Of a DNA stretch of 64,000 nt, positions 27,577 to 36,452 are shown piece after piece (position 1 is the stretch's first letter; every line of letters starts with the position of its first letter). The translations under genes were made by a program, and so were the position numbers. Origin of the DNA: Clostridiales bacterium Firm_16 (lineage in GTDB: Bacteria > Bacillota > Clostridia > Saccharofermentanales > Saccharofermentanaceae); the NCBI GenBank assembly GCA_001604185.1, contig LVAV01000013.1:62001-126000 (forward strand), in the 5' to 3' direction. Under the pieces are notes generated by a model that worked only from the letters and a program-made list of their open reading frames with translations, made no database searches and had not been told where the DNA came from.

Positions 27577-28806
27577 ATGGAAACGAGACGAGTTGTGGTT
27601 ACGGGAATGGGTGCCATTACCCCACTTGGAAATAATGTATCTTCATTCTGGAATGGTCTGAAGGAAGGCAGGAACGGCATCGGCCCCATCACGAAGGTCG
27701 ATGTTTCTGACTCCCCGGTCAAGCTTGCCGGTGAAGTCCGTGGTTTCGATCCCCGGGATTACATGGATTTCAAATCCGCCAAGCGTATGGAACTCTTCTC
27801 TCAGTATGCTGTGGCCGCGACGAGAGAGGCCCTTGTTGATTCGGGACTGGACCTTACCCGTGAGGATCCCTATCGCATGGGCGTCATCGTGGGATGTGGT
27901 ATCGGGGCCATGCAGAAGCATGAGAAAGAGATCCCGAAGTTTCTCAGCGGCATGAAGACAGATCCTCTCTATATCCCGCTGGTCATCACGAATATGGCTT
28001 CTGCCAACATTGCGATCCAGTTCGGCCTGAAGGGCAAGAACATGGACATTTCTACCGCCTGTGCCACCGGTTCTCATTGCATCGGGGAGGCCTATAATGC
28101 CATTCGTCTGGATGAAGCGGATCTCATCGTCTGCGGCGGGACCGAAGCCGCCATCACGGAATCGGCGATCAATGGTTTTGCCGCGTTAAAAGCTCTCTCC
28201 ACGACTTCTGACCCGGACCTGGCTTCGCGTCCTTTCGATAAGGACAGAGACGGTTTCGTCCTGGGAGAAGGTGCGGGCGTTCTGATCCTGGAAGAATACG
28301 AACATGCGGTCAGAAGAGGAGCGAAGATCCTCTCGGAGATCGTGGGATACGGTGTCACCAACGACGCCTACCATATCACCTCTCCGGCGCCGGACGGAAG
28401 CGGAGCCGGCATGGCCATGAAGATCGCCATGCGGCAGGCCGGACTTCAGCCTTCGGATATCGACTATATCAATGCACATGGTACGTCGACTCATCTGAAC
28501 GATCTATATGAAACACGTGCTATCAAGTTTGCCATGGGAAATGCGGCCGGATCGGTGTCTATCAATTCGACCAAATCCATGACCGGTCATCTGCTTGGAG
28601 GTGCAGGAGCCATCGAAGCCATCGTATGCATCTGCTCCATCTCCGACAGTTATATTCATCTCACCCGTAATTCCAGTTCCTGCGAATCGGAACTGGATCT
28701 GGACTATACCTTCCAGAAAGGGAAAATATGCCCCGTCCGCTATGCTATGAGCAACTCCCTTGGCTTCGGCGGACACAATGCCACCCTGCTCTTTCAGGCG
28801 GTCTGA
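27577..28806 (+). CDS. fabF: Beta-ketoacyl-ACP synthase II
   Basis: 'RRVVVTGMGAITPLGNNVSSFWNGLKEGRNGIGPIT', 'ISTACATGSHCIGEAYNAIR', 'INAHGTSTHLND', 'SMTGHLLGGAGAIEA', 'NSLGFGGHNAT'. Confidence 0.92.
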   Translation: METRRVVVTGMGAITPLGNNVSSFWNGLKEGRNGIGPITKVDVSDSPVKLAGEVRGFDPRDYMDFKSAKRMELFSQYAVAATREALVDSGLDLTREDPYRMGVIVGCGIGAMQKHEKEIPKFLSGMKTDPLYIPLVITNMASANIAIQFGLKGKNMDISTACATGSHCIGEAYNAIRLDEADLIVCGGTEAAITESAINGFAALKALSTTSDPDLASRPFDKDRDGFVLGEGAGVLILEEYEHAVRRGAKILSEIVGYGVTNDAYHITSPAPDGSGAGMAMKIAMRQAGLQPSDIDYINAHGTSTHLNDLYETRAIKFAMGNAAGSVSINSTKSMTGHLLGGAGAIEAIVCICSISDSYIHLTRNSSSCESELDLDYTFQKGKICPVRYAMSNSLGFGGHNATLLFQAV

Positions 28807-28815
28807 CCGCCTGAA
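28793..28815. terminator. Perfect 10-bp-stem hairpin at the fabF stop codon
   Basis: TTCAGGCGGT-CTG-ACCGCCTGAA; no clear U-tract. Confidence 0.45.
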
Positions 28816-28960
28816 GGGGCAAAAACCTCTTCCCCAAAACCGAAAATCAAACCAGTTCCACCGAAACCAGGGCGAGGCATATGAACCAGTGTCGTTCAAG
28901 GCGAGCGCGCCGGGAGCGACCTGACTGAGCCAATGGATATTGGGCGGGATTTGCCGCCGC

Positions 28961-30427
28961 TTAAACTTCTCTCGAATACGGAATATCGTAGTTCCAGGGG
29001 CAGATCTCTTCGAAGGTTCTGGCCGCGGCCAGGACATCTTCATCGCGGAATTTCTTACCTACGATCTGCATGCCTACAGGAAGACCGGATGCGGTCAATC
29101 CAGCCGGAACCGAGGCAGCCGGATTTCCGGTGAAGTTCTCGAAGAAAGTCTCGCAGAATCCGATCAAGGGCTCGATCTTTCTTCCGTTGAGTTCCGTCGG
29201 GCCCTTCGTATTTCCGTCTGAGGCATTTCGGACCGGCGGGCAGATGGTCACCGGAGAGAGGATCAGATCGTACTGATCGAAGATGTCCTGCTGGGCATCC
29301 AGGATCTCAGTACGAAGCTCGTTGAAATAACGGTAGTCCATAACGGAGGAACGAAGCGCCACTTCATTCCAGTAGATGAATTCCTCCGGGATCTCGTCGC
29401 GATGGTCGCGGACCAGATCCAGACCTTCCTTCTTCCACAGTTCCATATCGATGGCGGTATCGATGCTGATGCTTCTGCACCACAGTTCAGAGAAGGCCAT
29501 CTGGTCATGGAGAAAATGGAAATGCACTTCTTCTACTTTCGCGCCGGCCAGCTCCATCTTCCAAGCGGCTTCCCGCACGATCTTCGCCACTTCCGGATCT
29601 ACGGTGAACACGTCAAAATCAGTCGTGAAAGCGATCTTCCAGTCGCGGATGGGCTTGCGCATGAGTTCGGTAAAATCTTTCTTCCCGTGATCCAGACTCA
29701 GCGGATCTCTCGGGTTATAGCGGGCCATATAGTTCAGCATCAGGGCGCTGTCTTCCACGGTCCTCGTGATGGCACCGTTAAAGCAGTAAGGATGCGTTGC
29801 CGTCCATCCGTCGGGGCGGCAGATGCTGGGGATCGTGCCCACAGATGCTTTGAAACCGAAGCATCCGCACCAGGCGGAAGGAATACGGATCGATCCGCCG
29901 CCGTCGGAACCCTCTGAGATGGGAAGCATACCGTCAGCTACTGCTGCGGCGGATCCTCCGGAAGAACCTCCGGAATTGTATTCTGTATTGAAAGGATTAC
30001 TCGTGGGACCATACATCTTATTGTCGCAGGTGCCACGGAATGCGAAGGCCGGTGCATTGGTCTTGCCTACGGCAATGGCACCTGCTTCAGCAGCGGCAAT
30101 GTAGAACATGGAATCGGCTTCGTCTTCCCGGATCAGGGAACGCACTCCGCCATGGGAATTGGTCCAACCTTTCTTCGAAGGAAGGAAATCCTTCAGGCCC
30201 ACAGGCACACCACAGAGCGGACCCACTTCTTCTCCCCGAGACAGCTTCTGTTCCAGAGCTTTTGCCGCAGAACGGGCTTCGTCAAAACGCGTATAGGTAA
30301 AAGCATGCAGACTCGGATCTCTTTTCGTGATCCGGTCTGCAAAATAATCGATGACTTCTGTAGGGGTGATGTGACCGCTTCGGACTTCCTGTCCCAGCGC
30401 CACACCGGACAATTTCTCTAGTTCCAT
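28961..30427 (-). CDS. Amidase signature family protein
   Basis: 'GVPVGLKDFLPSKKGWTNSHG', 'SGGSSGGSAAAVADGMLPISEGSDGGGSIRIPSAWCGCFGFK' amidase signature. Confidence 0.92.
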   Translation of the reverse strand: MELEKLSGVALGQEVRSGHITPTEVIDYFADRITKRDPSLHAFTYTRFDEARSAAKALEQKLSRGEEVGPLCGVPVGLKDFLPSKKGWTNSHGGVRSLIREDEADSMFYIAAAEAGAIAVGKTNAPAFAFRGTCDNKMYGPTSNPFNTEYNSGGSSGGSAAAVADGMLPISEGSDGGGSIRIPSAWCGCFGFKASVGTIPSICRPDGWTATHPYCFNGAITRTVEDSALMLNYMARYNPRDPLSLDHGKKDFTELMRKPIRDWKIAFTTDFDVFTVDPEVAKIVREAAWKMELAGAKVEEVHFHFLHDQMAFSELWCRSISIDTAIDMELWKKEGLDLVRDHRDEIPEEFIYWNEVALRSSVMDYRYFNELRTEILDAQQDIFDQYDLILSPVTICPPVRNASDGNTKGPTELNGRKIEPLIGFCETFFENFTGNPAASVPAGLTASGLPVGMQIVGKKFRDEDVLAAARTFEEICPWNYDIPYSREV

Positions 30428-30466
30428 AGGATCCTGACCTCGTGCCGTATCCGGCGGTAGGAAGGC

Positions 30467-31216
30467 TTATGCCTGGGCTGCCTTCGCCATATGGTTGATG
30501 TATTCCTGTCCGACCTTTTCTTTCTCCCAACGTGTGGAAACACGGTATCCTACAGGAGAGAAGATCGCTTCTGCCAGAAGCTCGACGGCCATCGAGGTAG
30601 TGGAGCAGATCAGGACCTGTGTCCAGTTCCAGCCGAAGAATACATGGGAAACCATGGCGGAGAATACGAAATTATCGACCCACTGGGCAATACCCGTGGA
30701 GATGAGAGAACGCATGGCAAAACCACTGAAATGACCTTTGTCGATCTTTCTTCCGATGAAGTGATTCAGGGAAGAATTCACCAGGGTGGACAGGAACATA
30801 GCCGTAGCCGATCCGACTACGACATACCAGGCACCGCCGAAGGTGCTGTCGATGCCCTGAGTGATCAGTTCGCCGGTTGCGGCATCCGGTGCGGAATAGA
30901 AAGCAGCCCAGTTACCCGGCGCCATGCTCAGAAGCTTGAGGATGATCACGCAGACCACATTCACGCCGATCGCCAGGACCGAGATCTTGGTGGCGGCCTT
31001 CGGGCCGAAGCGCTTGCAGATGCAGTCCATGCAGAGGAATGAGATCCAGGACAGTGCCAGACCACAATTCAGACAGAAATACTCAGACCTGTACAATTCC
31101 TTGCTGGCCATGAGGTTCATGAAGACCACAGAGAGGATAAAAGCAGCCGTAACCATAGACGGCACACTACGTAAAAGAGTACGGTAATCTTCCCGTACGC
31201 GACGAATCGTTTCCAT
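30467..31216 (-). CDS. VUT family / YhhQ-type (queuosine precursor-like) transporter
   Basis: 'WISFLCMDCICKRFGPKAATKIS', 'FLSTLVNSSLNHFIGRKI', 'RSLISTGIAQWVDNFVFSAM' typical of VUT/YhhQ transporters. Confidence 0.75.
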   Translation of the reverse strand: METIRRVREDYRTLLRSVPSMVTAAFILSVVFMNLMASKELYRSEYFCLNCGLALSWISFLCMDCICKRFGPKAATKISVLAIGVNVVCVIILKLLSMAPGNWAAFYSAPDAATGELITQGIDSTFGGAWYVVVGSATAMFLSTLVNSSLNHFIGRKIDKGHFSGFAMRSLISTGIAQWVDNFVFSAMVSHVFFGWNWTQVLICSTTSMAVELLAEAIFSPVGYRVSTRWEKEKVGQEYINHMAKAAQA

Positions 31217-31223
31217 ATAATTG

Positions 31224-31272
31224 CTCCTTTGGTTTTAGGTTTTACAAGCAGGATATCGGACCCGAACTGCTT
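31224..31272 (-). promoter_or_regulatory. Candidate preQ1-I-like leader element upstream of the VUT transporter
   Basis: Minus strand AAGCAG-UUCGGGUCCGAUAUC-CUGCUU-GUAAAACCUAAAACCAAAGGAG: small hairpin, A-rich tail, possible GGU/ACC pseudoknot next to the RBS. Confidence 0.3.
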
Positions 31273-31354
31273 GGCGAGAGAATCTCTGCGCACGTCTATT
31301 ATAGTATGGATTTAAGGAATTGCAATCTTCTTTTCCTGATTTTTCGGATTATTC

Positions 31355-31383
31355 TGTTACTTTCACCATCGGATTCTCGTCTA
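31355..31383 (+). promoter_or_regulatory. ECF-type promoter-like sequence (TGTTAC-N17-CGTCTA)
   Basis: 31355-31360 TGTTAC and 31378-31383 CGTCTA upstream of the ECF sigma gene. Confidence 0.5.
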
Positions 31384-31415
31384 TAATGGTGAGAGAACGA
31401 AAGTGAGGATGGAAA

Positions 31416-31964
31416 ATGGAAGACGAAAGGATCATTGAACTGTATTTTGCCAGGGACGATTCCGCCATCAAGGCCAGTTCCGAGAAGTACGGATCATACT
31501 GTTCCGCGATCGCACAGAATATCCTGAACTGCCATGAGGACACGGAGGAGTGTGTCAACGACACCTGGCTCCGGGCCTGGAATGCCATACCTCCCACCCG
31601 ACCTTCCCGACTCTCGGTTTTCCTGGGACGGATCACGCGGAATCTGGCACTGGACCGGTACCGCAAAGACAACTCGCAGAAATACACGGGCAGCCGGACA
31701 GCACTTTGTCTGGAAGAATTAAGCGAGTGCATCGGGCAAGAAGACACCTCCATCGAAGACGATCTGGTATTAAGAGATCTTCTGGAGCATTTTCTGACAT
31801 CGATCCCCACCCGGGACAAAGACATCTTTCTCTACCGTTACTGGTATTTTCTTTCCGTCGAAGAGATCGCGGAAAGATGCCGGATCTCCGCAGGTGCCGT
31901 CAAGATGAACCTGATGCGGACCCGGAAGAAACTGAAAGAATTGCTTGATAAAGAAGGTGTATAA
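31416..31964 (+). CDS. ECF RNA polymerase sigma factor
   Basis: Sigma2 'YCSAIAQNILNCHEDTEECVNDTWLRAWNAIPPTRPSRLSVFLGRITRNLALDRYRK' and sigma4 'DIFLYRYWYFLSVEEIAERCRISAGAVKMNLMRTRKKLKELL'. Confidence 0.95.
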   Translation: MEDERIIELYFARDDSAIKASSEKYGSYCSAIAQNILNCHEDTEECVNDTWLRAWNAIPPTRPSRLSVFLGRITRNLALDRYRKDNSQKYTGSRTALCLEELSECIGQEDTSIEDDLVLRDLLEHFLTSIPTRDKDIFLYRYWYFLSVEEIAERCRISAGAVKMNLMRTRKKLKELLDKEGV

Positions 31965-31965
31965 C

Positions 31966-33432
31966 ATGAAAAAGAATGAGAAACTACTCGATACCATCGG
32001 GAAGATCGATGAGAGCCTGATCCCGGATCTTGCTCCTCGGAAAAAACACTCGAAAGTGATCCTGCTTTCCTCCATTGCGGTGGTTTGCGCCGCAGCCCTG
32101 CTTCTGTTGACGCTTTTCCCGCCGAAGATCCTGCAGAACCTCCGGGGCAAGAACTCCCAGACCGAGAGCCTCGCAGCCGCGAAGCTTCTTGCTTCTCCGA
32201 ACTACCCGAAGATGGCCGCCTATCCGGATGAATCCAAGTATTCCGACTGGGATCTGTTTCAGAAAGTCGATAAGGCCTGGCGGGATTCCCGCTCGGCTCT
32301 GCAGGACCAGCCAACCGGATACCAGACAGGGTACAATACTTTCTTTTCGGAATCGATCCGGACTCTGGCAGATCCGAAATCATCCGAGAACTTTGTCTTC
32401 TCGCCCATCAGCCTGTATCTTGCCCTCAGTATGACCGCCGAGGTCACCGACGGGCAGAGCCGTCAGCAGATCCTGGATGCACTGCACCAGTCTGACATCG
32501 AAACCCTACGTGCTAACGCCAAAGCACTTTTCGAAGCGAACTACATTGACGATGGTGTAGGTAAATGCCTGCTGGCCAATTCCCTCTGGACCAACAGTAA
32601 ATGTGCTTACAACCAGAAAACAATGGATCGTCTGGCCGATACCTACTATGCTTCCGCCTTCACCGGCGATCCGACCTCCCCTCAATACACGTCTCTTTTC
32701 CGTTCCTGGATCAATAACCAGACCGATGGTCTCCTTTCCGAGTATGTGGATCAGATTGAACTGGATCCCCAGACCATTCTGGCTCTGGCCTCTACCGTAA
32801 ACTATAGCGGAAAGTGGGCAGACCCCTTCGACGAGACATCGACCAAGCCTTCCACCTTCCATGCCCCGAACGCCGACATCACCTGTGATTTCCTGAAAAG
32901 AAGTATGGAAACCACATTCTTCAGGGGCGAGAATTTCGATTCCGTCTGCCTGAATATGACCGAGAACGGATATATGCGCCTGATCCTTCCCAACGAAGGA
33001 ACCACTGCAGCGGACCTGCTTTCTGACGAGGAATGCATGAACTATCTTCTGAACAAGAATATCGTTCCAAACAAATTTATGACGGTGAATCTTTCCCTTC
33101 CGAAGTTCGATGTCTCTTCTTCCTTAAAGCTGAAAGAAGGAATTGAGAAACTGGGCGTCACCGATATCTTTGACGACTCCCGTTCCAACTTCACGCCACT
33201 GGGTGACGATCTTTCCGGACTTTACGTATCCCAGGCCGAACAGGACGTCCGTGTCATGATCGATGAAGAAGGATGCAAAGCCGCAGCGGTCACCGTTATG
33301 GGGGTGTGCGGTTCGGCCTTGCCGCCGGATGACAAGATCGATCTTACATTCGACCGTCCTTTCCTCTTCGAGATTGTCAGCAGCACCGGTACCCCGCTCT
33401 TCATCGGGATCGTCAATACTCCCGAAGCTTGA
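31966..33432 (+). CDS. Membrane-anchored serpin with anti-sigma-like cytoplasmic N-terminus
   Basis: N-term 'MKKNEKLLDTIGKIDESLIPDLAPRKK', TM 'VILLSSIAVVCAAALLLLTLF', then a serpin domain ending 'VMIDEEGCKAAAVTVMGVCGSALPPDDKIDLTFDRPFLFEIVSSTGTPLFIGIVNTP'. Starts 1 nt after the sigma-factor stop. Confidence 0.9.
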   Translation: MKKNEKLLDTIGKIDESLIPDLAPRKKHSKVILLSSIAVVCAAALLLLTLFPPKILQNLRGKNSQTESLAAAKLLASPNYPKMAAYPDESKYSDWDLFQKVDKAWRDSRSALQDQPTGYQTGYNTFFSESIRTLADPKSSENFVFSPISLYLALSMTAEVTDGQSRQQILDALHQSDIETLRANAKALFEANYIDDGVGKCLLANSLWTNSKCAYNQKTMDRLADTYYASAFTGDPTSPQYTSLFRSWINNQTDGLLSEYVDQIELDPQTILALASTVNYSGKWADPFDETSTKPSTFHAPNADITCDFLKRSMETTFFRGENFDSVCLNMTENGYMRLILPNEGTTAADLLSDEECMNYLLNKNIVPNKFMTVNLSLPKFDVSSSLKLKEGIEKLGVTDIFDDSRSNFTPLGDDLSGLYVSQAEQDVRVMIDEEGCKAAAVTVMGVCGSALPPDDKIDLTFDRPFLFEIVSSTGTPLFIGIVNTPEA

Positions 33433-33516
33433 TTCTCCGCATTACCTACCGTATAAATAGGTCTTGCTATTGAATTACCCACTTACCTTTCGGTATAATA
33501 GGTGATACACGGAAAC

Positions 33517-33547
33517 AGAAACCGCACGGTATATTCCGGCGGTTTCT
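33517..33547 (+). terminator. Strong hairpin in the rrf2 leader (possible attenuator)
   Basis: AGAAACCGC-A-CGG-tatatt-CCG-GCGGTTTCT followed by TGCTTC; downstream of TTGAAT-N18-TATAAT. Confidence 0.45.
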
Positions 33548-33607
33548 TGCTTCGGTCTGAAGGAGGATCGGCTTTATGGAGCCATACCTCGAGAAAGGAG
33601 TACACCT

Positions 33608-34072
33608 ATGATCTCTACCAAAGGAAGATACGCCATCCGCGTGATGCTGGATCTGGCTGAGCACGATAACGGAAATTATGTACCACTTAAGGATATTGCC
33701 GAGAGACAGGAGATCTCCAAGAAGTATCTGGAGATCATCGTCAAGGATATGGTAGCCGGCGGACTGGTCGTTGGCGCCAGCGGTAAAGGTGGCGGATATC
33801 GTCTGTGCAAGAAGCCGGAACAGTATAACATCGGAGAGATCCTCGAGTTAATGGAAGGACCTATGGCCTCTGTCGCCTGCCTTTCTGATAAGAACTTCCA
33901 GTGCACCCGTAAGAAATCCTGTCAGACACTTCCGATGTGGGTCGAGTACGATAAGATGGTGCACGATTTTTTCCATAGCAAACACCTCAGCGACCTGCTG
34001 GAGACTCAGGCTCCTGAACCGAAATCCACCCCGAAAAAGACCGTTTCAAAGAAAAATCAGGAGAAAAAATGA
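33608..34072 (+). CDS. Rrf2 family transcriptional regulator
   Basis: 'MISTKGRYAIRVMLDLAEHDNGNYVPLKDIAERQEISKKYLEIIVKDMVAGGLVVGASGKGGGYRL'. Confidence 0.93.
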   Translation: MISTKGRYAIRVMLDLAEHDNGNYVPLKDIAERQEISKKYLEIIVKDMVAGGLVVGASGKGGGYRLCKKPEQYNIGEILELMEGPMASVACLSDKNFQCTRKKSCQTLPMWVEYDKMVHDFFHSKHLSDLLETQAPEPKSTPKKTVSKKNQEKK

Positions 34073-34221
34073 CCCAAAACTAGAAATTTGTTGAAAAAAC
34101 ACAAAAAAATATCGAATTTTCATAAAAACTCTTGCATAAATTCCAAAAAAGAGTGTTAAGATGGATTTAGAGGTTGAAATGTAACAGTGTTACTGCGTGG
34201 TAAATTTCACAGGAGGGTATC

Positions 34222-34458
34222 ATGAAAAATCGGTTCAGAAGTGCTTTGGCATGCTTTTTACTTTCGTTTTTCGCCTACTTCCGGTATCTCTTGGCCGCCG
34301 CTGTCGCCTTGATCATCGGAAGTTTTTTCTTTCACCCTCTGATCTATGCCGGACTTCTTGCTCTGGCTCTGGACGTTTTCTTCTCCATCGCCATCACGGT
34401 ACATGTCACATTTATCGTCCCGGTCTTTAAAGAAGAGTTCCCTTTCCAGAAAGAGTAA
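34222..34458 (+). CDS. Small membrane protein, unknown function
   Basis: RBS AGGAGG; MKNRFRSALACFLLSFFAYFRYLLAAAVALIIGSFFF... hydrophobic. Confidence 0.65.
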   Translation: MKNRFRSALACFLLSFFAYFRYLLAAAVALIIGSFFFHPLIYAGLLALALDVFFSIAITVHVTFIVPVFKEEFPFQKE

Positions 34459-34563
34459 CCGATTTTCCTCATCCGGTTCGAAATTATCAAAGATTCGTAG
34501 TTCAATTCCTTCTCTGCGGGTATATAATAGATACCTAACCTTTACTATGCAGGAGAAATCAAG

Positions 34564-35736
34564 TTGAACAGATTCAGACGAGCCCTCAACAACCGATGGG
34601 GCGCATATACCTTAGCAGCCGTAACAGGTGTGGTGACATACCTGGCATTGACCAACCTTCCCCACGCCCTTTCATGGCTTTCCCGCGCCGTCAATCTGAT
34701 GTCACCGATCATTATCGGTATCGTCATCGCGTACCTGATCGACCTGATCGTCGTTTTCTTCGAGAACAAAGTATTCCGGAAGATCCAGAAACCGAAGATC
34801 CGTTTCTTCCTTTCCGTCTCCGTTTCTCTCCTTCTGGTCCTGATCCTCATCGGTCTGTTCATCTGGATCGTGATGCCGCACGTCATTCAGAGCATCACCC
34901 ATTTCATATCCAATACCCAGAACTATACGGACCTCCTGGACGAGAACCTCGCCAAACTCGACGCCTTCGCCGCCGAATACGATATTCAGTTGAATGCCAC
35001 GAAGTGGACCGAGAACATCCATCAGTGGACCGACAAGTCCATCGCCGACTTTACCACCAACCTTTCGCTGGCCATGAATACCGTCCTCAGTGTCGGTAAT
35101 ATGTTGATCAACGTCTTCGTCGGCATCATCCTCGCCATCTACTTTCTCGCAGGCAAGAAGAAGCTTTATTCCGGAATCAACCGTTTCCGCCACGCGCTTC
35201 TCACCGACGAGCAGTACGTCAAGCACACGGAATTCCTTAAGCGAAGCAGCGCGATCTTCGCCAAGTACATCAGTTATACCATTCTGGAAGCGATCGGTGT
35301 CGGCCTTACCAACGCCCTCTTTATGCTGATCGTAGGACTTCCGAATGTTATGCTCATCTCCGTTATCGTCGGCGTCACCAACATCCTGCCGACCTTCGGA
35401 CCGATGATCGGCGGTGCCATCGGAGCCTTTATCCTTCTTCTGGAAGATCCGATGTTCGCTCTGGCCTTCATTATCTTCACCCTGATCCTGCAGACGATCG
35501 ACGGTTACATCATTAAGCCTCACCTCTTCGGTGACTCCCTCGGTATGCCTTCCTTCGTCTCCCTGATCTCCATCATCGTCGGAGGAAAGCTTTTCGGACC
35601 TATCGGAATCCTCATCTCGATTCCTTTCGCCGCCGTTATCGCGATCCTCTACCGCGAGAGTTTCCTGCCCTGGCTCAACCAGCGCAAGCAGGCACGCACC
35701 CGCAGACTGATACAAAGCAAGGAAGAGAAGCACTGA
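34564..35736 (+). CDS. AI-2E family transporter (PerM-like)
   Basis: Multi-TM; 'GLPNVMLISVIVGVTNILPTFGPMIGGAIGAFILLLEDP', 'IIKPHLFGDSLGMPSFVSLISIIVGGKLFGPIGILISIPFAAVI'. Confidence 0.92.
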   Translation: MNRFRRALNNRWGAYTLAAVTGVVTYLALTNLPHALSWLSRAVNLMSPIIIGIVIAYLIDLIVVFFENKVFRKIQKPKIRFFLSVSVSLLLVLILIGLFIWIVMPHVIQSITHFISNTQNYTDLLDENLAKLDAFAAEYDIQLNATKWTENIHQWTDKSIADFTTNLSLAMNTVLSVGNMLINVFVGIILAIYFLAGKKKLYSGINRFRHALLTDEQYVKHTEFLKRSSAIFAKYISYTILEAIGVGLTNALFMLIVGLPNVMLISVIVGVTNILPTFGPMIGGAIGAFILLLEDPMFALAFIIFTLILQTIDGYIIKPHLFGDSLGMPSFVSLISIIVGGKLFGPIGILISIPFAAVIAILYRESFLPWLNQRKQARTRRLIQSKEEKH

Positions 35737-35763
35737 TCCACTTCGCCTAAGGAGGGGCCGCCC

Positions 35764-36372
35764 ATGAAGCACATCATCACGATCCAGCACACCCAATCGG
35801 TCCACCACACCAACGGTATGGTCGGTTCCTGGACAGACTGGGACCTGACGGAACTCGGCCGCCAGCAGGCGGACCATATCGGGACCAAGCTTGCCGAAGA
35901 ACTTGCGGGAAAAGAACTGGCTATGTTTTCTTCGGACCTGAAGCGTGCGAAGCAGACCGCAGAAATCGTCGGTCAGCACCTCGGGATCCGGCCCATCCTG
36001 AAACAAGAACTGCGAGAAAGAAATTTAGGAAAGTGCTGCGGCAAATCTGTCCAGTGGTTACGCGAGAATATCGAATCTCCCGAAATCACCGTCGATGACC
36101 GACTGTTCTCGGACGGCGAAAGCCGACGCGATGCATGGACCCGCCTGAAGCCTTGCTTCGACGCGATCATGGAAGATGAACACGAGACGATCCTCGTCGT
36201 GGCCCATGGCGATATCCTCAGTTCTTTTCACGCGATGTTCCTGGGACTCCCCGTCGAAACTTATCACCACGCCGATATCCACGGACTCGCCGGCGGCGTA
36301 TCCCACCTTCTTATCTTTGATAACGGGCATCACTGCATCAAGCGCATCAGCGACATGTCCTACATCGGATAA
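35764..36372 (+). CDS. Histidine phosphatase-like protein (QHT in place of RHG)
   Basis: 'QHTQSVHHTNGMVGSWTDWDLTELGRQQADHIG', 'SSDLKRAKQTAEIV', 'VAHGDILSSFHAMF'. Confidence 0.82.
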   Translation: MKHIITIQHTQSVHHTNGMVGSWTDWDLTELGRQQADHIGTKLAEELAGKELAMFSSDLKRAKQTAEIVGQHLGIRPILKQELRERNLGKCCGKSVQWLRENIESPEITVDDRLFSDGESRRDAWTRLKPCFDAIMEDEHETILVVAHGDILSSFHAMFLGLPVETYHHADIHGLAGGVSHLLIFDNGHHCIKRISDMSYIG

Positions 36373-36400
36373 CTTGATTCAAGAAAATACTGTATAAAGA

Positions 36401-36428
36401 AAAATGCCGGGAACATTCCCGGCATTTT
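36401..36428. terminator. Bidirectional rho-independent terminator
   Basis: AAAATGCCGGGAA-CA-TTCCCGGCATTTT. Confidence 0.85.
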
Positions 36429-36452
36429 ATTCTTCATCTTTATCTGTTGTGA

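Noticed and set aside
34702-36006. 434-aa minus-strand ORF
   Set aside because: Antisense to the AI-2E transporter and the histidine phosphatase; low-complexity Asp/Glu/Gly-rich shadow frame.
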